Assembly: GCF_000757485.1 (NCBI RefSeq) | Contig: NZ_JPYO01000042.1 | Location: 672,830 to 736,829, forward strand | Reading direction: 5' to 3' | Source of the DNA: Achromobacter sp. RTa | Lineage (GTDB): Bacteria; Pseudomonadota; Gammaproteobacteria; Burkholderiales; Burkholderiaceae_B | Length of the DNA: 64,000 nt | Shown: positions 52,984-62,526 of the stretch, piece after piece | Layout of the letters: each line of letters starts with the position of its first letter | Position numbering within the stretch: position 1 is the stretch's first letter | Notes under the pieces: generated by a model | What the model was told of the DNA's origin: nothing | Seen by the model: the letters and a program-made list of their open reading frames with translations, nothing else | Database searches by the model: none | Program-made: the position numbers and the translations under genes

Positions 52984-53817
52984 ATGGCCAAGCACACCAT
53001 CACCACCACGGACGGTACTCAGATTTATTACAAGGACTGGGGAGCAGGCCCGGTCGTCACTTTTTCCCACGGCTGGCCGCTGAACGCGGACGCCTGGGAC
53101 GGGCAGATGCACTTCCTGGCGCAGAACGGTTTCCGCGTCATCGCGCACGACCGCCGCGGGCACGGACGCTCGTCGCAACCGTCGTCGGGCAATGACATGG
53201 ACGGCTATGCCGACGACCTGGCGCAGCTGATCGAAGCGCTGGACCTGAAAGACATCTCGATGGTCGGCCATTCCACCGGCGGCGGCGAAGTGGTGCGCTA
53301 CATCGGCCGCCACGGCACCCGGCGCGTGGCCCGCGCGGTGCTCATCGGCGCGGTGCCGCCGGTGATGCTGAAGTCGGCCGCCAACCCCGAAGGGCTGCCG
53401 ATCGACGTCTTCGACGGCATCCGCAGCGGCGTGGCGGGAGACCGCTCGCAGTTCTACAAGGACCTGGCCATTCCCTTCTATGGCGCCAACCGCCCCGGCT
53501 CCAAAGTCTCGCAAGGCATGCTGGACCAGTTCTGGCTGTGGAGCATGCAAAGCGGCCAGAAGAACGCCTACGAATGCGTGAAGGCCTTTTCCGAAACCGA
53601 CTTCACCGAAGACCTGAAGAAGGTCGATGTGCCGACCTTGTTCATGCATGGGGAAGACGACCAGATCGTTCCCGTGCACGACTCGGCGAAGAAGGCGGCG
53701 CGCCTGGTGAAGAACGCCAAGGAAATCTATTACCCCGGCGCTCCCCACGGCCTCACCGCCACCATGCAGGACCGGATCAACGCCGACCTGCTCGCCTTCC
53801 TCCGCTCCCCCGCCTGA
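52984..53817 (+). CDS. Alpha/beta hydrolase, non-haem chloroperoxidase type
   Basis: This is a 277-aa alpha/beta-hydrolase. The nucleophile is Ser in [11 protein letters not shown] (about residue 99), the acid is in HGEDDQIVP (about 230), and the histidine is in GAPHGLTA (about 258). The oxyanion-hole motif [12 protein letters not shown] lies near residue 28. This pattern is that of the cofactor-free perhydrolase (chloroperoxidase) and esterase family. GGAG precedes the ATG at 52984. It is the first gene of a three-gene operon with an MBL hydrolase (27 bp after) and an SDR (68 bp further). The combination suggests ester or lactone processing followed by alcohol oxidation, but no substrate can be named. 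Confidence 0.88.
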   Translation: MAKHTITTTDGTQIYYKDWGAGPVVTFSHGWPLNADAWDGQMHFLAQNGFRVIAHDRRGHGRSSQPSSGNDMDGYADDLAQLIEALDLKDISMVGHSTGGGEVVRYIGRHGTRRVARAVLIGAVPPVMLKSAANPEGLPIDVFDGIRSGVAGDRSQFYKDLAIPFYGANRPGSKVSQGMLDQFWLWSMQSGQKNAYECVKAFSETDFTEDLKKVDVPTLFMHGEDDQIVPVHDSAKKAARLVKNAKEIYYPGAPHGLTATMQDRINADLLAFLRSPA

Positions 53818-53844
53818 CCTCCCCATTTTCCTGGAGATTCCGCC

Positions 53845-54762
53845 ATGCTCGCCATAGACAACGCCTTGCCCCCCAGCGTCGAAACGCCCATCGACCTGGT
53901 CCCCTCCCGCTACGCAGTGCAGATCGGAGAGATCGATGCGCTGGTGGTCAGCGACGGAGTGCTGCCGCTGCCGACCGCAACGATGGCCACGAACGCCGAT
54001 CCGGCCGATTTGGCGAATTGGCTCGAGCACATGTTCATGCCGCCCGACGCGTTCGACTGGCCGCTGAACGTGATGGTGGCGCGCAGCGGCGACCAGACCA
54101 TTCTTATCGACGCCGGGCTGGGCGGACAGTTCGCGGGCTTCCCGCGCGCCGGGCAGTTCCCCCAGCGGCTGGAAGCGGCCGGCATCGCGCTGGAATCCGT
54201 GACGGACATCATCATCACCCATATGCACATGGACCACGTGGGCGGGCTGCTCGTGCCCGGAGTGAAGGATCGCCTGAGCCCCGACGTGCGCGTCCACGTG
54301 TCGGCGACCGAAGTCGAATTCTGGACGTCGCCCGACTTCTCCCACACTGTGATGCCCAAGCCCGTACCGGCCGTGCTCCGCTCCACCGCCACCAGCTTCT
54401 ACAACGAATACCGCGACCGGCTGCGGATATTCCAGGACCGGCATGAGGTCGCGCCGGGCGTGATCGTCCGCCTTACCGGCGGCCATACCCCGGGGCACAG
54501 CGTGGTAGACCTGGTGTCGGGCGGCGAACGGCTGACCTTCGCCGGCGACGCCATGTTCCCGGTCGGCTTCGACCATCCCGAGTGGCACAACGGTTTCGAA
54601 CACGATCCCGAAGAATCCGCCCGCGTCCGTATCGCGCTCTTCCAGGAACTGGCGCAGAACCGCGGACTGCTGGTGGCAGCCCACCTGCCCTTCCCGTCCG
54701 TTGGAAGGGTGGCGGTCGATGGCGACGCCTTCCGCTGGGTCCCGGTCATCTGGGACTACTGA
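53845..54762 (+). CDS. MBL-fold metallo-hydrolase, lactonase-like
   Basis: This is a 305-aa metallo-beta-lactamase-fold enzyme with a two-metal site: THMHMDHVGG (HxHxDH, about residues 125-134), the histidine in GGHTPGHSV (about 212), the bridging aspartate in FAGDAMF (about 234) and a late histidine in AAHLPFPSVG. Sequence around these sites resembles N-acyl-homoserine-lactonase-like and methyl-parathion-hydrolase-like members. No signal peptide is evident. It lies 27 bp after the alpha/beta hydrolase gene and 68 bp before the SDR gene. Lactone hydrolysis is plausible; the physiological substrate is not known. Confidence 0.87.
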   Translation: MLAIDNALPPSVETPIDLVPSRYAVQIGEIDALVVSDGVLPLPTATMATNADPADLANWLEHMFMPPDAFDWPLNVMVARSGDQTILIDAGLGGQFAGFPRAGQFPQRLEAAGIALESVTDIIITHMHMDHVGGLLVPGVKDRLSPDVRVHVSATEVEFWTSPDFSHTVMPKPVPAVLRSTATSFYNEYRDRLRIFQDRHEVAPGVIVRLTGGHTPGHSVVDLVSGGERLTFAGDAMFPVGFDHPEWHNGFEHDPEESARVRIALFQELAQNRGLLVAAHLPFPSVGRVAVDGDAFRWVPVIWDY

Positions 54763-54830
54763 TCCATATAACGCTCGCGCGGCGGCTGGAGGCGGGTGAC
54801 GCCGACCGCCGCGCCCATGAAGGGATACCC

Positions 54831-55580
54831 ATGCAAAAGCTCTCAGGAAAGACCGCCGTCATCACCGGCGGCAACAGCGGCATCGGCTTCGCCGCGGCCC
54901 AGGCCTTCGTGGCCGAAGGCGCGCGCGTCGCCATCGTCGGACGCCGGCGGCAAGCCGTGGACGACGCGGTGGCCCAGCTCGGCGCCTCCGCCTTCGGCGT
55001 GGTGGGCGACGTTGGCGACCTGTCCTCCCACGATAGCCTGCTGGCCGAAGTCCGCGAACGCTTCGGCGCCATCGACATCTACATGGCCAACGCCGGCATG
55101 AACAACATCGAGCCCTCGTCGGCCGTGAGCGTCGACAGCTACGACGCCCAGTTCGCCACCAACACGCGGGCCGTGTTCTTCGGCGTGACCAAGGCCTTGC
55201 CCCTGATGCGCGACGGCGCCTCCATCATCCTCACCGGTTCCATCGCCAGCGCGAAGGTGCTGGAGAACCACGCGGTCTACGCTGGCTCCAAGGCCGCCAT
55301 CGGCGCGTTCGCGCGCGCCTGGGCGCTGGAGTTCAAGGCGAGGAAGATACGCGTCAACGTGCTGAGCCCCGGGCCCACCGACACCCCCATCCTGGAAAAA
55401 CTGGGCGTGTCCGAATCGGACCGCCCCGCTTTCGAGCAGGGAATGGCTTCGGCCATCCCCCTGGGGCGCCTGGCGCATTCAGAAGAACTTGCACGCGCCG
55501 CCGTATTCCTGGCTTCGGACGACAGTAGTTTCGTCACGGGGGTGGACCTGCGCGTGGATGGCGGGATCGCGCTGACGTAG
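54831..55580 (+). CDS. Short-chain dehydrogenase/reductase (classical)
   Basis: This is a 249-aa NAD(P)-dependent oxidoreductase. It has the cofactor motif TGGNSGIG (about 12-19), NAGMN, the catalytic Ser in LTGSIAS and the YxxxK in YAGSKAAIGAF (about 147-151), and ends with GVDLRVDGGIALT. The ATG at 54831 has AAGGG upstream. It closes the hydrolase-MBL-SDR operon. The active site is complete, so this is a working enzyme; the alcohol or ketone substrate is unknown. Confidence 0.9.
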   Translation: MQKLSGKTAVITGGNSGIGFAAAQAFVAEGARVAIVGRRRQAVDDAVAQLGASAFGVVGDVGDLSSHDSLLAEVRERFGAIDIYMANAGMNNIEPSSAVSVDSYDAQFATNTRAVFFGVTKALPLMRDGASIILTGSIASAKVLENHAVYAGSKAAIGAFARAWALEFKARKIRVNVLSPGPTDTPILEKLGVSESDRPAFEQGMASAIPLGRLAHSEELARAAVFLASDDSSFVTGVDLRVDGGIALT

Positions 55581-55615
55581 CGCTCAAGGCAGCCCAGCAC
55601 GCGCCTATAACGCCC

Positions 55616-56872
55616 CTACCGCCGGAAGCGCTCAATAGTGAGCCCATCGAGGTCGATTTCAGGCTTGCGGCCACATACCAGGTCCGCCACGACCCGGGAC
55701 GTTCCGCACGCCTGGGTCCAGCCGTTGGAGCCATGCCCGCTATTGAGAAACAGCCCGTCCCAGCCAGAGATTCCGAGGATGGGGGGGCCATCCGGCGTCA
55801 TGGGGCGCAGCCCCGTCCAGAACGTAGCGTTCCCGTAGTCGATTCCGTTGGGGAACAGGCTTCGCGCCACCCGGACCAGCACATCTCTACGATCCGCCTT
55901 CAATGACAGGTCATGGCCAACCAGTTCGGCCATGCCCGCCGCGCGGATTCTGTTGCCCAACCGAGAAATCATGACCTTGTTGTGTTCATCCATGACCGAC
56001 ATATTGGGCGCTTGATCAGGATTGGTCACCAGCGCGGTAATTGAAAAGCCCTTGAGCGGATATACGGGAAGCTTGATCCCCAACGGAGCAAGCAATGCCG
56101 GAGCCTGGTTGCCCAAGGCGACCACCGTGGCATCGGCCTTCAGCGCGCCGGAAGCGGTCTCGCAGCCCACCACCCGGCCGCCTTCATGCAGCAAGCGCCT
56201 TACCTGGGCGCCAAAGTGGAATTTCACGCCTTGGCCCAGAAGCCAGGTGGTCAATGCCTGGCAGAAAATGTGGCTGTCGCCCGATGCATCGGACGGCAAA
56301 TGAAGGCCGCCCGCCACCTTGGCGGTGGCGTCACGCAAGGCCGGTTCGACCGCCAGCGCATCGCGTCCGTTCAACACATTGTGCGGAATGCCGAATTCCT
56401 CCAGCGCGCTGGCAGCGATGTTGCCGTACTGGCACTCCGCTTCGGTCTGGAACAACTGCAACACGCCGCCCGCATGAAAATCGAACGCGATCGGCGTCTC
56501 GGCCATCAGCCGCGTCAGGCAAGCGAGGCTATAGTGGGCCACGCGCTGCATGCGCAGCTTGTTGACGCGAAATCGCGTCGCATTGCATTCCATCAGCCAT
56601 CGCCTCGTCCAACGGAGCCTTTCAAGTTCCGGCCAAAGCGAAAACCGCACAGGGGCGTCGGCTTTCAACGCCATCTTCAATACCTTGATCGGCATTCCCG
56701 GCGCGGCCCACGGCGCAGCGAAGCTTGGGCATAAGCCGCCCGCATTGCCGAAGCTGGTTTCCATTCCGGCCGCCGAGTGGCGCTCCACGACTTCGACTTC
56801 ATGGCCTTCTCGGCAAAGATAGTAGGCCGTTGCGGCCCCGACCACGCCGGCTCCGAGGATGAGAACTTTCAT
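55616..56872 (-). CDS. D-amino acid dehydrogenase-like FAD oxidoreductase (DadA type)
   Basis: This is a 418-aa flavoprotein of the DadA/glycine-oxidase family, which oxidises D-amino acids to keto acids with electrons passed to the respiratory chain. The N-terminal FAD Rossmann motif (LGAGVVGAATAYYL, about 6-19) and ETSFGNAGGLCPS are typical of DadA. The C-terminal stretch WTGLRPMTPDGPPILG and NSGHGSNGWTQACG completes the FAD site. It is divergent from the molybdoenzyme gene at 57118 (245-bp gap), not beside an alanine racemase gene, so it may be a paralogue with another substrate. An SDR gene ends 35 bp from its 3' end. Confidence 0.88.
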   Translation of the reverse strand: MKVLILGAGVVGAATAYYLCREGHEVEVVERHSAAGMETSFGNAGGLCPSFAAPWAAPGMPIKVLKMALKADAPVRFSLWPELERLRWTRRWLMECNATRFRVNKLRMQRVAHYSLACLTRLMAETPIAFDFHAGGVLQLFQTEAECQYGNIAASALEEFGIPHNVLNGRDALAVEPALRDATAKVAGGLHLPSDASGDSHIFCQALTTWLLGQGVKFHFGAQVRRLLHEGGRVVGCETASGALKADATVVALGNQAPALLAPLGIKLPVYPLKGFSITALVTNPDQAPNMSVMDEHNKVMISRLGNRIRAAGMAELVGHDLSLKADRRDVLVRVARSLFPNGIDYGNATFWTGLRPMTPDGPPILGISGWDGLFLNSGHGSNGWTQACGTSRVVADLVCGRKPEIDLDGLTIERFRR

Positions 56873-57117
56873 GGTTGTCCGGGTCGATCCCTATATCTGC
56901 GGCGTTGGCGGAATGCGCGGGCCGGCAATGCCATGCCTGACCGGATCCAAGACTAAAGGGTATCGAAGGGAAATTTATTTCATTGTTTCGGCGTCAAACC
57001 GTGCGAATGGGAAAAAAATTCACCCGCTCTGTTGTTAGCATTGACGGTGCGTTGGCTATCCGCAGTCGATCCAGGTCTTTGGAAAGCGCGATCCCTGGGC
57101 CAAAACCTTGTGAAATC

Positions 57118-59436
57118 ATGTCTAAACAGATTCGCCGCTTCCCCTCGCTCTCCCACTGGGGCGCATTCACCGCGGTCACGCAGGGCGGCCGGCTGATAGA
57201 TTGCGAGCCGTTCTCCCACGACAGCGCCCCCTCGGACATCCTGCGATCGATGCCTGCCATGGTCCACTCGCCGCTACGGGTGGACCGACCAGCCATTCGC
57301 AAGGGATGGCTGCGCGATCGGCACTTGTCCGACGGGAGCGAGCGCGGGCGTGACGACTACGTGGAGGTCAGTTGGGACGAGGCCCTTGCTGCCGTCCATT
57401 CAGAACTCCAGCGAGTCAGGACGGAGCATGGCGGCGAAGCCATTTTCGGTGGTTCATATGGCTGGTCCTCGGCGGGCCGGCTGCACCACGCGCGTACCCA
57501 GACGCACCGGTTCCTGAACGCCGGCGGCGGCTTTACGAATCAGGCGGGGAACTATAGCTGGGGCACCGCGCAGTTCCTGCTTCCCCATGTGATCGGCACC
57601 TACACGCCGGTGACTGGCCGCGTGACCGACTGGAACAGCGTCACGGGCAACACACGCCTGTTGATCGCGTTCGGCGGCATGCCGCTACGCAACACGCAGA
57701 TTACGTCGGGCGGCGCCGGGGACCATCCCTTGCGCGGGCAGCTCGAGCGTGCGGCAGCGGCGGGCATTGAGTTTGTGGTCATCAGCCCAACCCGGGGGGA
57801 TGTTCCTCCCGGCGTTCAGGCGCGGTGGATTCCCATTCGTCCCAATACGGACGCCGCCTTGATGCTGGCGATGATCCAGGCGCTGGTCGCCGATGGCATT
57901 CACGACGAAGAATTCCTCCGGGTCCATTGCGTCGGATTTCCGGCCTTGCGCGATTATCTGGAAGGCAAGACGGACGGAATCCCCAAGACGCCGGAATGGG
58001 CCCAGGCGATCTGCGATGTCCCCGCCGAGACGATCCGCGCGCTCGCGCGCCAGGCGCGCAGCGTCCGCACGATGATCACTTGCGCATGGTCATTGCAGCG
58101 CGCCCATCGCGGCGAACAGCCTTACTGGGCCAGCATTGCGCTTGCCGCTGCGTTGGGGCATATCGGGCTGCCTGGCGGCGGTTTTGCGTTTGGGCATGCC
58201 TCCATGAACGGCGCCGGAAACCCGCGCATGGAGATTGCGGGGCCGGCCATGGAATCGGGGCGCAATCCCACCGGCTCGGTGATCCCCGTTGCCCGGGTCA
58301 CCGACATGCTGCTGCATCCAGGCCAGCACTACGAATTCAATGGGCGTGAAGGCGTCTATCCGGACATCAAGATGGTGTACTGGGCTGGCGGCAATCCCTT
58401 CCATCACCAACAGGACCTGAATCGCCTCAGCCGGGCATGGAGCCGGCCGCAAACGATAGTCGCTCACGAGATTTGGTGGACGCCCATGGCGCGCCGCTCG
58501 GACATCGTGCTGCCGGCCACCACCACGCTGGAAAGAAACGATATCGGCGGCTCTACGCGCGATCGCCATGTATTCGCCATGCACCAGGCCCTGGCGCCGA
58601 TCGGCTCCAGCCGCAATGACTTCGACATATACCGGGAGCTGGCCGCGCTGGGCGGCTATGAGCAGAGTTTTACGGAAGGCCGTGGCGAGATGGAGTGGAT
58701 ACGGCATATCTTCGAATCCATGGCTCGGGCGTGGCGCGGCAGTGGCCATACGGCCCCTGATTTCGATGCATTCTGGAACCGGGGCTTCGTGGAGATCCCC
58801 GAGCCGGAAAGACCATTCGTGCTGTTCGAAGAGTTCCGTCGGGATCCCGAGGCAAATCCGCTGCGCACGCCGTCGGGCCGCATCGAGCTGTATTCGGAAA
58901 AGATCGCCGGGTTCGGCTATGCCGATTGCCCGCCCCACCCCACCTGGCTGACGCCGGAAGAATGGCTAGGATCACCCAAAGCAGCCCGGTGGCCGCTGCA
59001 CCTGCTCACCCCCCAGCCCGCGGGCAAGCTCCATTCCCAAATGGACGGCGGCCAAGCATCGGTGGATCTGAAGATCAATGGCCGGGAAGCCCTGCGCATC
59101 TCGCCGCCGGATGCGCAAGCCCGGCGCATCGGCCAACATGATCTCGTCAAGGTCTACAACGATCGGGGCGCATGCCTTGCAACCGCGCTCGTCGACGCCG
59201 ACCTCAAGCCCGGCGTGGTGGCCCTGCCTACCGGAGCCTGGTTTGACGCAGTCGGCGAAAGCCTGGAACTACACGGCAATCCCAACGTGTTGACGATCGA
59301 CGTAGGCACGTCCCGCCTGACCCAGGGAAGCAGCGCCCAGTCCGCGCTGGTGGAGGTGGTGCGGTGGGAAGAAGCCGCGCCTTTGGTCCAGGCCCTTGAG
59401 GTGCCGGCTATTGTCAGATCGGGCGGCGCCACATAG
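57118..59436 (+). CDS. BisC-like molybdopterin oxidoreductase
   Basis: This is a 772-aa bis-MGD molybdoenzyme of the DMSO/TMAO/biotin-sulfoxide reductase group. The start SHWGAFTAVTQGGRL, the likely Mo-ligand serine in FGGSYGWSSAGRLHHA (about residue 118), GGNPFHHQQDLNRL and the C-terminal MGD-binding region are those of BisC. There is no twin-arginine signal, so it is cytoplasmic, as BisC is. BisC enzymes reduce biotin sulfoxide and free methionine sulfoxide. The ATG at 57118 lacks a strong ribosome-binding site but begins at the family start; the frame upstream is open but unlike the family. It converges with a Bug operon, with a strong hairpin between. Confidence 0.88.
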   Translation: MSKQIRRFPSLSHWGAFTAVTQGGRLIDCEPFSHDSAPSDILRSMPAMVHSPLRVDRPAIRKGWLRDRHLSDGSERGRDDYVEVSWDEALAAVHSELQRVRTEHGGEAIFGGSYGWSSAGRLHHARTQTHRFLNAGGGFTNQAGNYSWGTAQFLLPHVIGTYTPVTGRVTDWNSVTGNTRLLIAFGGMPLRNTQITSGGAGDHPLRGQLERAAAAGIEFVVISPTRGDVPPGVQARWIPIRPNTDAALMLAMIQALVADGIHDEEFLRVHCVGFPALRDYLEGKTDGIPKTPEWAQAICDVPAETIRALARQARSVRTMITCAWSLQRAHRGEQPYWASIALAAALGHIGLPGGGFAFGHASMNGAGNPRMEIAGPAMESGRNPTGSVIPVARVTDMLLHPGQHYEFNGREGVYPDIKMVYWAGGNPFHHQQDLNRLSRAWSRPQTIVAHEIWWTPMARRSDIVLPATTTLERNDIGGSTRDRHVFAMHQALAPIGSSRNDFDIYRELAALGGYEQSFTEGRGEMEWIRHIFESMARAWRGSGHTAPDFDAFWNRGFVEIPEPERPFVLFEEFRRDPEANPLRTPSGRIELYSEKIAGFGYADCPPHPTWLTPEEWLGSPKAARWPLHLLTPQPAGKLHSQMDGGQASVDLKINGREALRISPPDAQARRIGQHDLVKVYNDRGACLATALVDADLKPGVVALPTGAWFDAVGESLELHGNPNVLTIDVGTSRLTQGSSAQSALVEVVRWEEAAPLVQALEVPAIVRSGGAT

Positions 59437-59474
59437 GCATGATCCTGAGCCGGAAGCGGTGCTGCCCTGAAGCG

Positions 59475-59505
59475 GCCAGAGCGCCCCTCGATGGGGCGCT
59501 CTGGC
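59475..59505. terminator. Bidirectional hairpin between bisC-like and Bug genes
   Basis: GCCAGAGCGCCCC (59475-59487) and GGGGCGCTCTGGC (59493-59505) form a perfect 13-bp stem with the 5-nt loop TCGAT. It lies in the 84-bp gap between convergent genes and can serve both. A TT follows on the plus strand. Confidence 0.75.
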
Positions 59506-59520
59506 TTATGGGCAACCGAC

Positions 59521-60540
59521 TCAGTCCGCGGTGATATTGGCCTGTTTGATGATGGCGCCGTATTTGGCCGTCTCGGCCTGTATGTACTGCGCGAAGTCCG
59601 CGCTGTTCCTGTAGGAGCTTTCAAAGCCGAGGTTCTCTAGCTGCTCCTTCATGCTGGCGGACGTCGTGATCTTCTGCGTGGCGGCGTCCAGCTTCTTGAG
59701 AATCGGCTCCGGCAGCTTGGCGGGGGCCCACAAGCCATACCAGGAATAGAACTCGAAATCCTTCAGCCCGGCTTCCCGCATCGTCGGAATATCCGGAAGC
59801 AAAGGGCTGCGCTTATCGCCGGTTACCGCCAACGCGCGTATCTTGCCCGACTTGACCATGGGCAGCGAAGAGAGCATCGGATCGGCGAGCGCGTGAACCT
59901 GCCCGCCGATCAAATCGGTCAAGGCAGGGCCGCCGCCCTTGTACAGGACGATCGGGACCTGCAGATCGGAAAGGCCCGCTTCATATGCGAACTGCGCGAT
60001 GGCGAGGTGCCCCGCCGAACCAAAACCCGTGGTCGCAAAATTGTATTTGTCGGGGGCTGCCTTCACCACGCCGACGAATTCCTGCACGGTCTTCGCGGGA
60101 ACATCGTTATTCACACTGAATATCAACGCGCCCTGGGCGAGACCGCTGACGGGAGTGAAATCCTTCACCGCATCGAAGGTCATCTTCTTCCCATAAAGCA
60201 AGGGGTTGATATTGTGGATCGACGCGTTCAGGTACAGCGTATAGCCATCCGGCGCCGCGCGCGCGACCACGCCTGCGCCCACCATCCCGGACGCGCCCGC
60301 CCTGTTGTCGATAATGACCGATTGCTTCAGCTCCTCGCCAAGCTTCACCGCAAATATGCGGGCCAGGCCATCGACGGAACCGCCGGGGGGATGAGGCACC
60401 ACGATGGTGATCGGACGGCTGGGATAGGAGTCGTCCGACTTCGTTTGCGCCTGCGCCGAACCCAGCAAAGCCAAGCCACCGACAACGGCCGCAATGCCTT
60501 TGATGCAAAAGCGGCGAGAACGAAAAGGGGTATTACGCAT
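59521..60540 (-). CDS. Bug-family periplasmic substrate-binding protein 3
   Basis: This 339-aa protein has a signal peptide (KGIAAVVGGLALLGSAQAQ, cleavage near residue 31) and Bug motifs YPSRPITIVVPHPPGGSVD, DNRAGASGMVGAG and YSWYGLWAPAKLP. The ATG at 60540 is preferred; an in-frame GTG at 60555 would add five residues, and neither has a strong ribosome-binding site. It is the last gene of an operon with an SDR, a DapA-type aldolase and a PLP-dependent sulfur lyase. It probably captures the carboxylate that those enzymes use. No TctAB partner is nearby. Confidence 0.91.
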   Translation of the reverse strand: MRNTPFRSRRFCIKGIAAVVGGLALLGSAQAQTKSDDSYPSRPITIVVPHPPGGSVDGLARIFAVKLGEELKQSVIIDNRAGASGMVGAGVVARAAPDGYTLYLNASIHNINPLLYGKKMTFDAVKDFTPVSGLAQGALIFSVNNDVPAKTVQEFVGVVKAAPDKYNFATTGFGSAGHLAIAQFAYEAGLSDLQVPIVLYKGGGPALTDLIGGQVHALADPMLSSLPMVKSGKIRALAVTGDKRSPLLPDIPTMREAGLKDFEFYSWYGLWAPAKLPEPILKKLDAATQKITTSASMKEQLENLGFESSYRNSADFAQYIQAETAKYGAIIKQANITAD

Positions 60541-60645
60541 GACGAACGGTCTCACTGGAAGTAGTTATGCAACGAATACCGCCCCCCTCCTCGGACCCGC
60601 AATCCATGAGAGAGGGTCGTGGAAAGAGGAATGATCGTAAGCGAA

Positions 60646-61425
60646 TCAGTAGGTGCCCGGATAGGCGGCGCCGTCTATTAAGATATTCTGGCCGCATATA
60701 TAGCCGGATTGGGCGGCGCAGATGTATGCGCAAAGCGCGCCCAACTCCTCGGGCTCGCCGTAGCGGCCAGCCGGATTATTGGACCCGCGCTCCGCCCATA
60801 GCTGGTCAAACGTCTTGCCGCCCGGCTCCAGCATCCCTTCTATGTGATGCCGCTGCGCATCGGTAGCGAAAACGCCCGGCAACAGGTTGTTGATGGTGAC
60901 GTTATGCCGCACCGTCTGGCGGGCCAGGCCCGCAACGAAGCCGACCAGGCACGAGCGCGCGCCATTGGACAGGCCGAGCTCAAGCTGCGGGGTTTTCACG
61001 CTGCGTGAAACGATATTCACGATGCGGCCGAAGCGGCGTTCCATCATGCCGTCCACGATCCTGCGGATCATATCGATCGGCCCAAGGGCCATGGCGTCCA
61101 GGGCCGAATGCCAGTCGGCCTGGGTCCACTGGCGAAAGTCGCCGGGCGGCGCCCCGTCCGCGTTGTTGACGAGGATATCGGGCGCGGGGCAAGCCGAAAG
61201 AGCCGCCTCCCGCCCTTCATCCGTGGTGATATTGGCAACCACATATCGGACCCGGGTTCCCGTGGCCTCCGTGATCTCGTCAGCCGCCTTGGCCAACGTG
61301 CTTTCCGTGCGCGCCGCAATGGTCACGTTGACGCCTTCGCTCGCCAACTGATGGGCGCAGGCGCGGCCCATTCCCTTGCTGCCGCCGAAAACCAGCGCAT
61401 GGCGGCCTCGAATTCCCAAATCCAT
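60646..61425 (-). CDS. SDR-family protein with non-canonical active site
   Basis: This is a 259-aa short-chain dehydrogenase-fold protein. The cofactor motif GGSKGMGRA (about 14-22) and LVNNADG are present. Where classical SDRs have YxxxK before the long helix, this protein has LGLSNGARSCLVGF, so the Tyr is replaced by Ser and the Lys by Arg. Other SDR proteins with SNGAR at this place exist in databases as I recall, so this is a subfamily and not a mutation. Catalysis must differ, or the protein may be a binding protein. AGGAAA precedes the ATG at 61425. It lies between the DapA and Bug genes in one operon. Confidence 0.85.
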   Translation of the reverse strand: MDLGIRGRHALVFGGSKGMGRACAHQLASEGVNVTIAARTESTLAKAADEITEATGTRVRYVVANITTDEGREAALSACPAPDILVNNADGAPPGDFRQWTQADWHSALDAMALGPIDMIRRIVDGMMERRFGRIVNIVSRSVKTPQLELGLSNGARSCLVGFVAGLARQTVRHNVTINNLLPGVFATDAQRHHIEGMLEPGGKTFDQLWAERGSNNPAGRYGEPEELGALCAYICAAQSGYICGQNILIDGAAYPGTY

Positions 61426-61551
61426 AGCGTTTCCTATTCCAAAAGCGCAGCCCAAGCCATGACATGAGGCCGGAAAGAGTTCCGTCAGTGGGAAGCCGCA
61501 AGGCGAACCTTCTTCCGACGCAATTCCTTTCCGGCCCCATCCTGCCTCGGA

Positions 61552-62487
61552 TCAGGCGGCCTTCAGTTGCAGCGAGGTCCAGCCGTACTTCTTGTCGAGG
61601 CCCAGCGCCTTGACCGCGCGCAGCCCCTTGAGCAAGGGCTCGCCTTCCAGCGCGCGCAGCGGCTTGCGCAGTTCGCCTGCCGGCAGGCCCACGGCCTTCA
61701 TCAGCGACTTGATGGCCACGGGGTTGATGGCCGAGTACGAGTAGTGCAGCAATTGCAGATTGCGCAGATAGGATTCGCGGAAGCTGGTGCTGACCTCGGG
61801 CGACGTCCAGGGCTGGGAAATCTCCGCCAACTCTGCCGGAGCGATGTTGCCGGTCATGTTGGCCGTGCCGTGGCCGCCCAGGCTCATCGTCGGCACGACC
61901 AGGCCCAGATTGGGCGAATCGCAGCACATCACGGAGACGTCGGGCGCGCCATACAGGACTTGCGCCACCTGGCCCACGCGCGTGGTGGATTCCTTGTGGA
62001 CCACATAGTTCGGGTGTTTGAAAATACGCAGCAACTGGTCCCAGTGCAGATCGCTCTTGACGCGAGGCGGATTGTTATAGATACCCAGCGGCAGGTCGGT
62101 TGCGTCGGCGACTTCCAGGAAATAGCTTTCGATGTCCGATTCGGACGCGCAGATATACGCGGGCGCGGCCAGAATGGCGCCATCCGCGCCGTTGGCCCGC
62201 GCAAAGCGCAGGTAATCCATGGTGGCCTCGGTGTTGTTGCCGGTGCAGCCATAGAAAAGCTTCATCTTGCCGGTCTTCATCTTCGCGGTTTCCACGATGA
62301 TGTCCTGGCGCTCCTTCTGCGACAGCATGGACACCTCGCCCGTGGACCCCATGATGAGGACCGCGCTGGTGCCGTTGTCTTCCTGGAACTTCAGCAATTC
62401 GCGGAAAGCTTCGTAATCGGGGCTGCCGTCCTTGTTGAAGGGCGTAATCAGAGCCACGAAGGACCCGGTGATCTTCATCTTGCTCAT
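61552..62487 (-). CDS. DapA/dihydrodipicolinate-synthase family aldolase or lyase
   Basis: This is a 311-aa class I aldolase-type (beta/alpha)8 barrel. The Schiff-base lysine is in VVHKESTTRVG (about residue 161), the carboxylate-binding loop is GSTGEVSML (about 48), and the conserved tyrosine is in PLGIYNNPPR. The usual DapA GTTGE is GSTGE here. Length fits the family, which includes lysine-pathway DapA, N-acetylneuraminate lyase and various pyruvate-forming aldolases; its operon context with Bug, SDR and a PLP lyase argues for a catabolic member. GGAG precedes the ATG at 62487. Confidence 0.87.
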   Translation of the reverse strand: MSKMKITGSFVALITPFNKDGSPDYEAFRELLKFQEDNGTSAVLIMGSTGEVSMLSQKERQDIIVETAKMKTGKMKLFYGCTGNNTEATMDYLRFARANGADGAILAAPAYICASESDIESYFLEVADATDLPLGIYNNPPRVKSDLHWDQLLRIFKHPNYVVHKESTTRVGQVAQVLYGAPDVSVMCCDSPNLGLVVPTMSLGGHGTANMTGNIAPAELAEISQPWTSPEVSTSFRESYLRNLQLLHYSYSAINPVAIKSLMKAVGLPAGELRKPLRALEGEPLLKGLRAVKALGLDKKYGWTSLQLKAA

Positions 62488-62526
62488 GTGTACTCCAGTA
62501 ATGGAAAAGTCAAAAATGGCAGAGGC

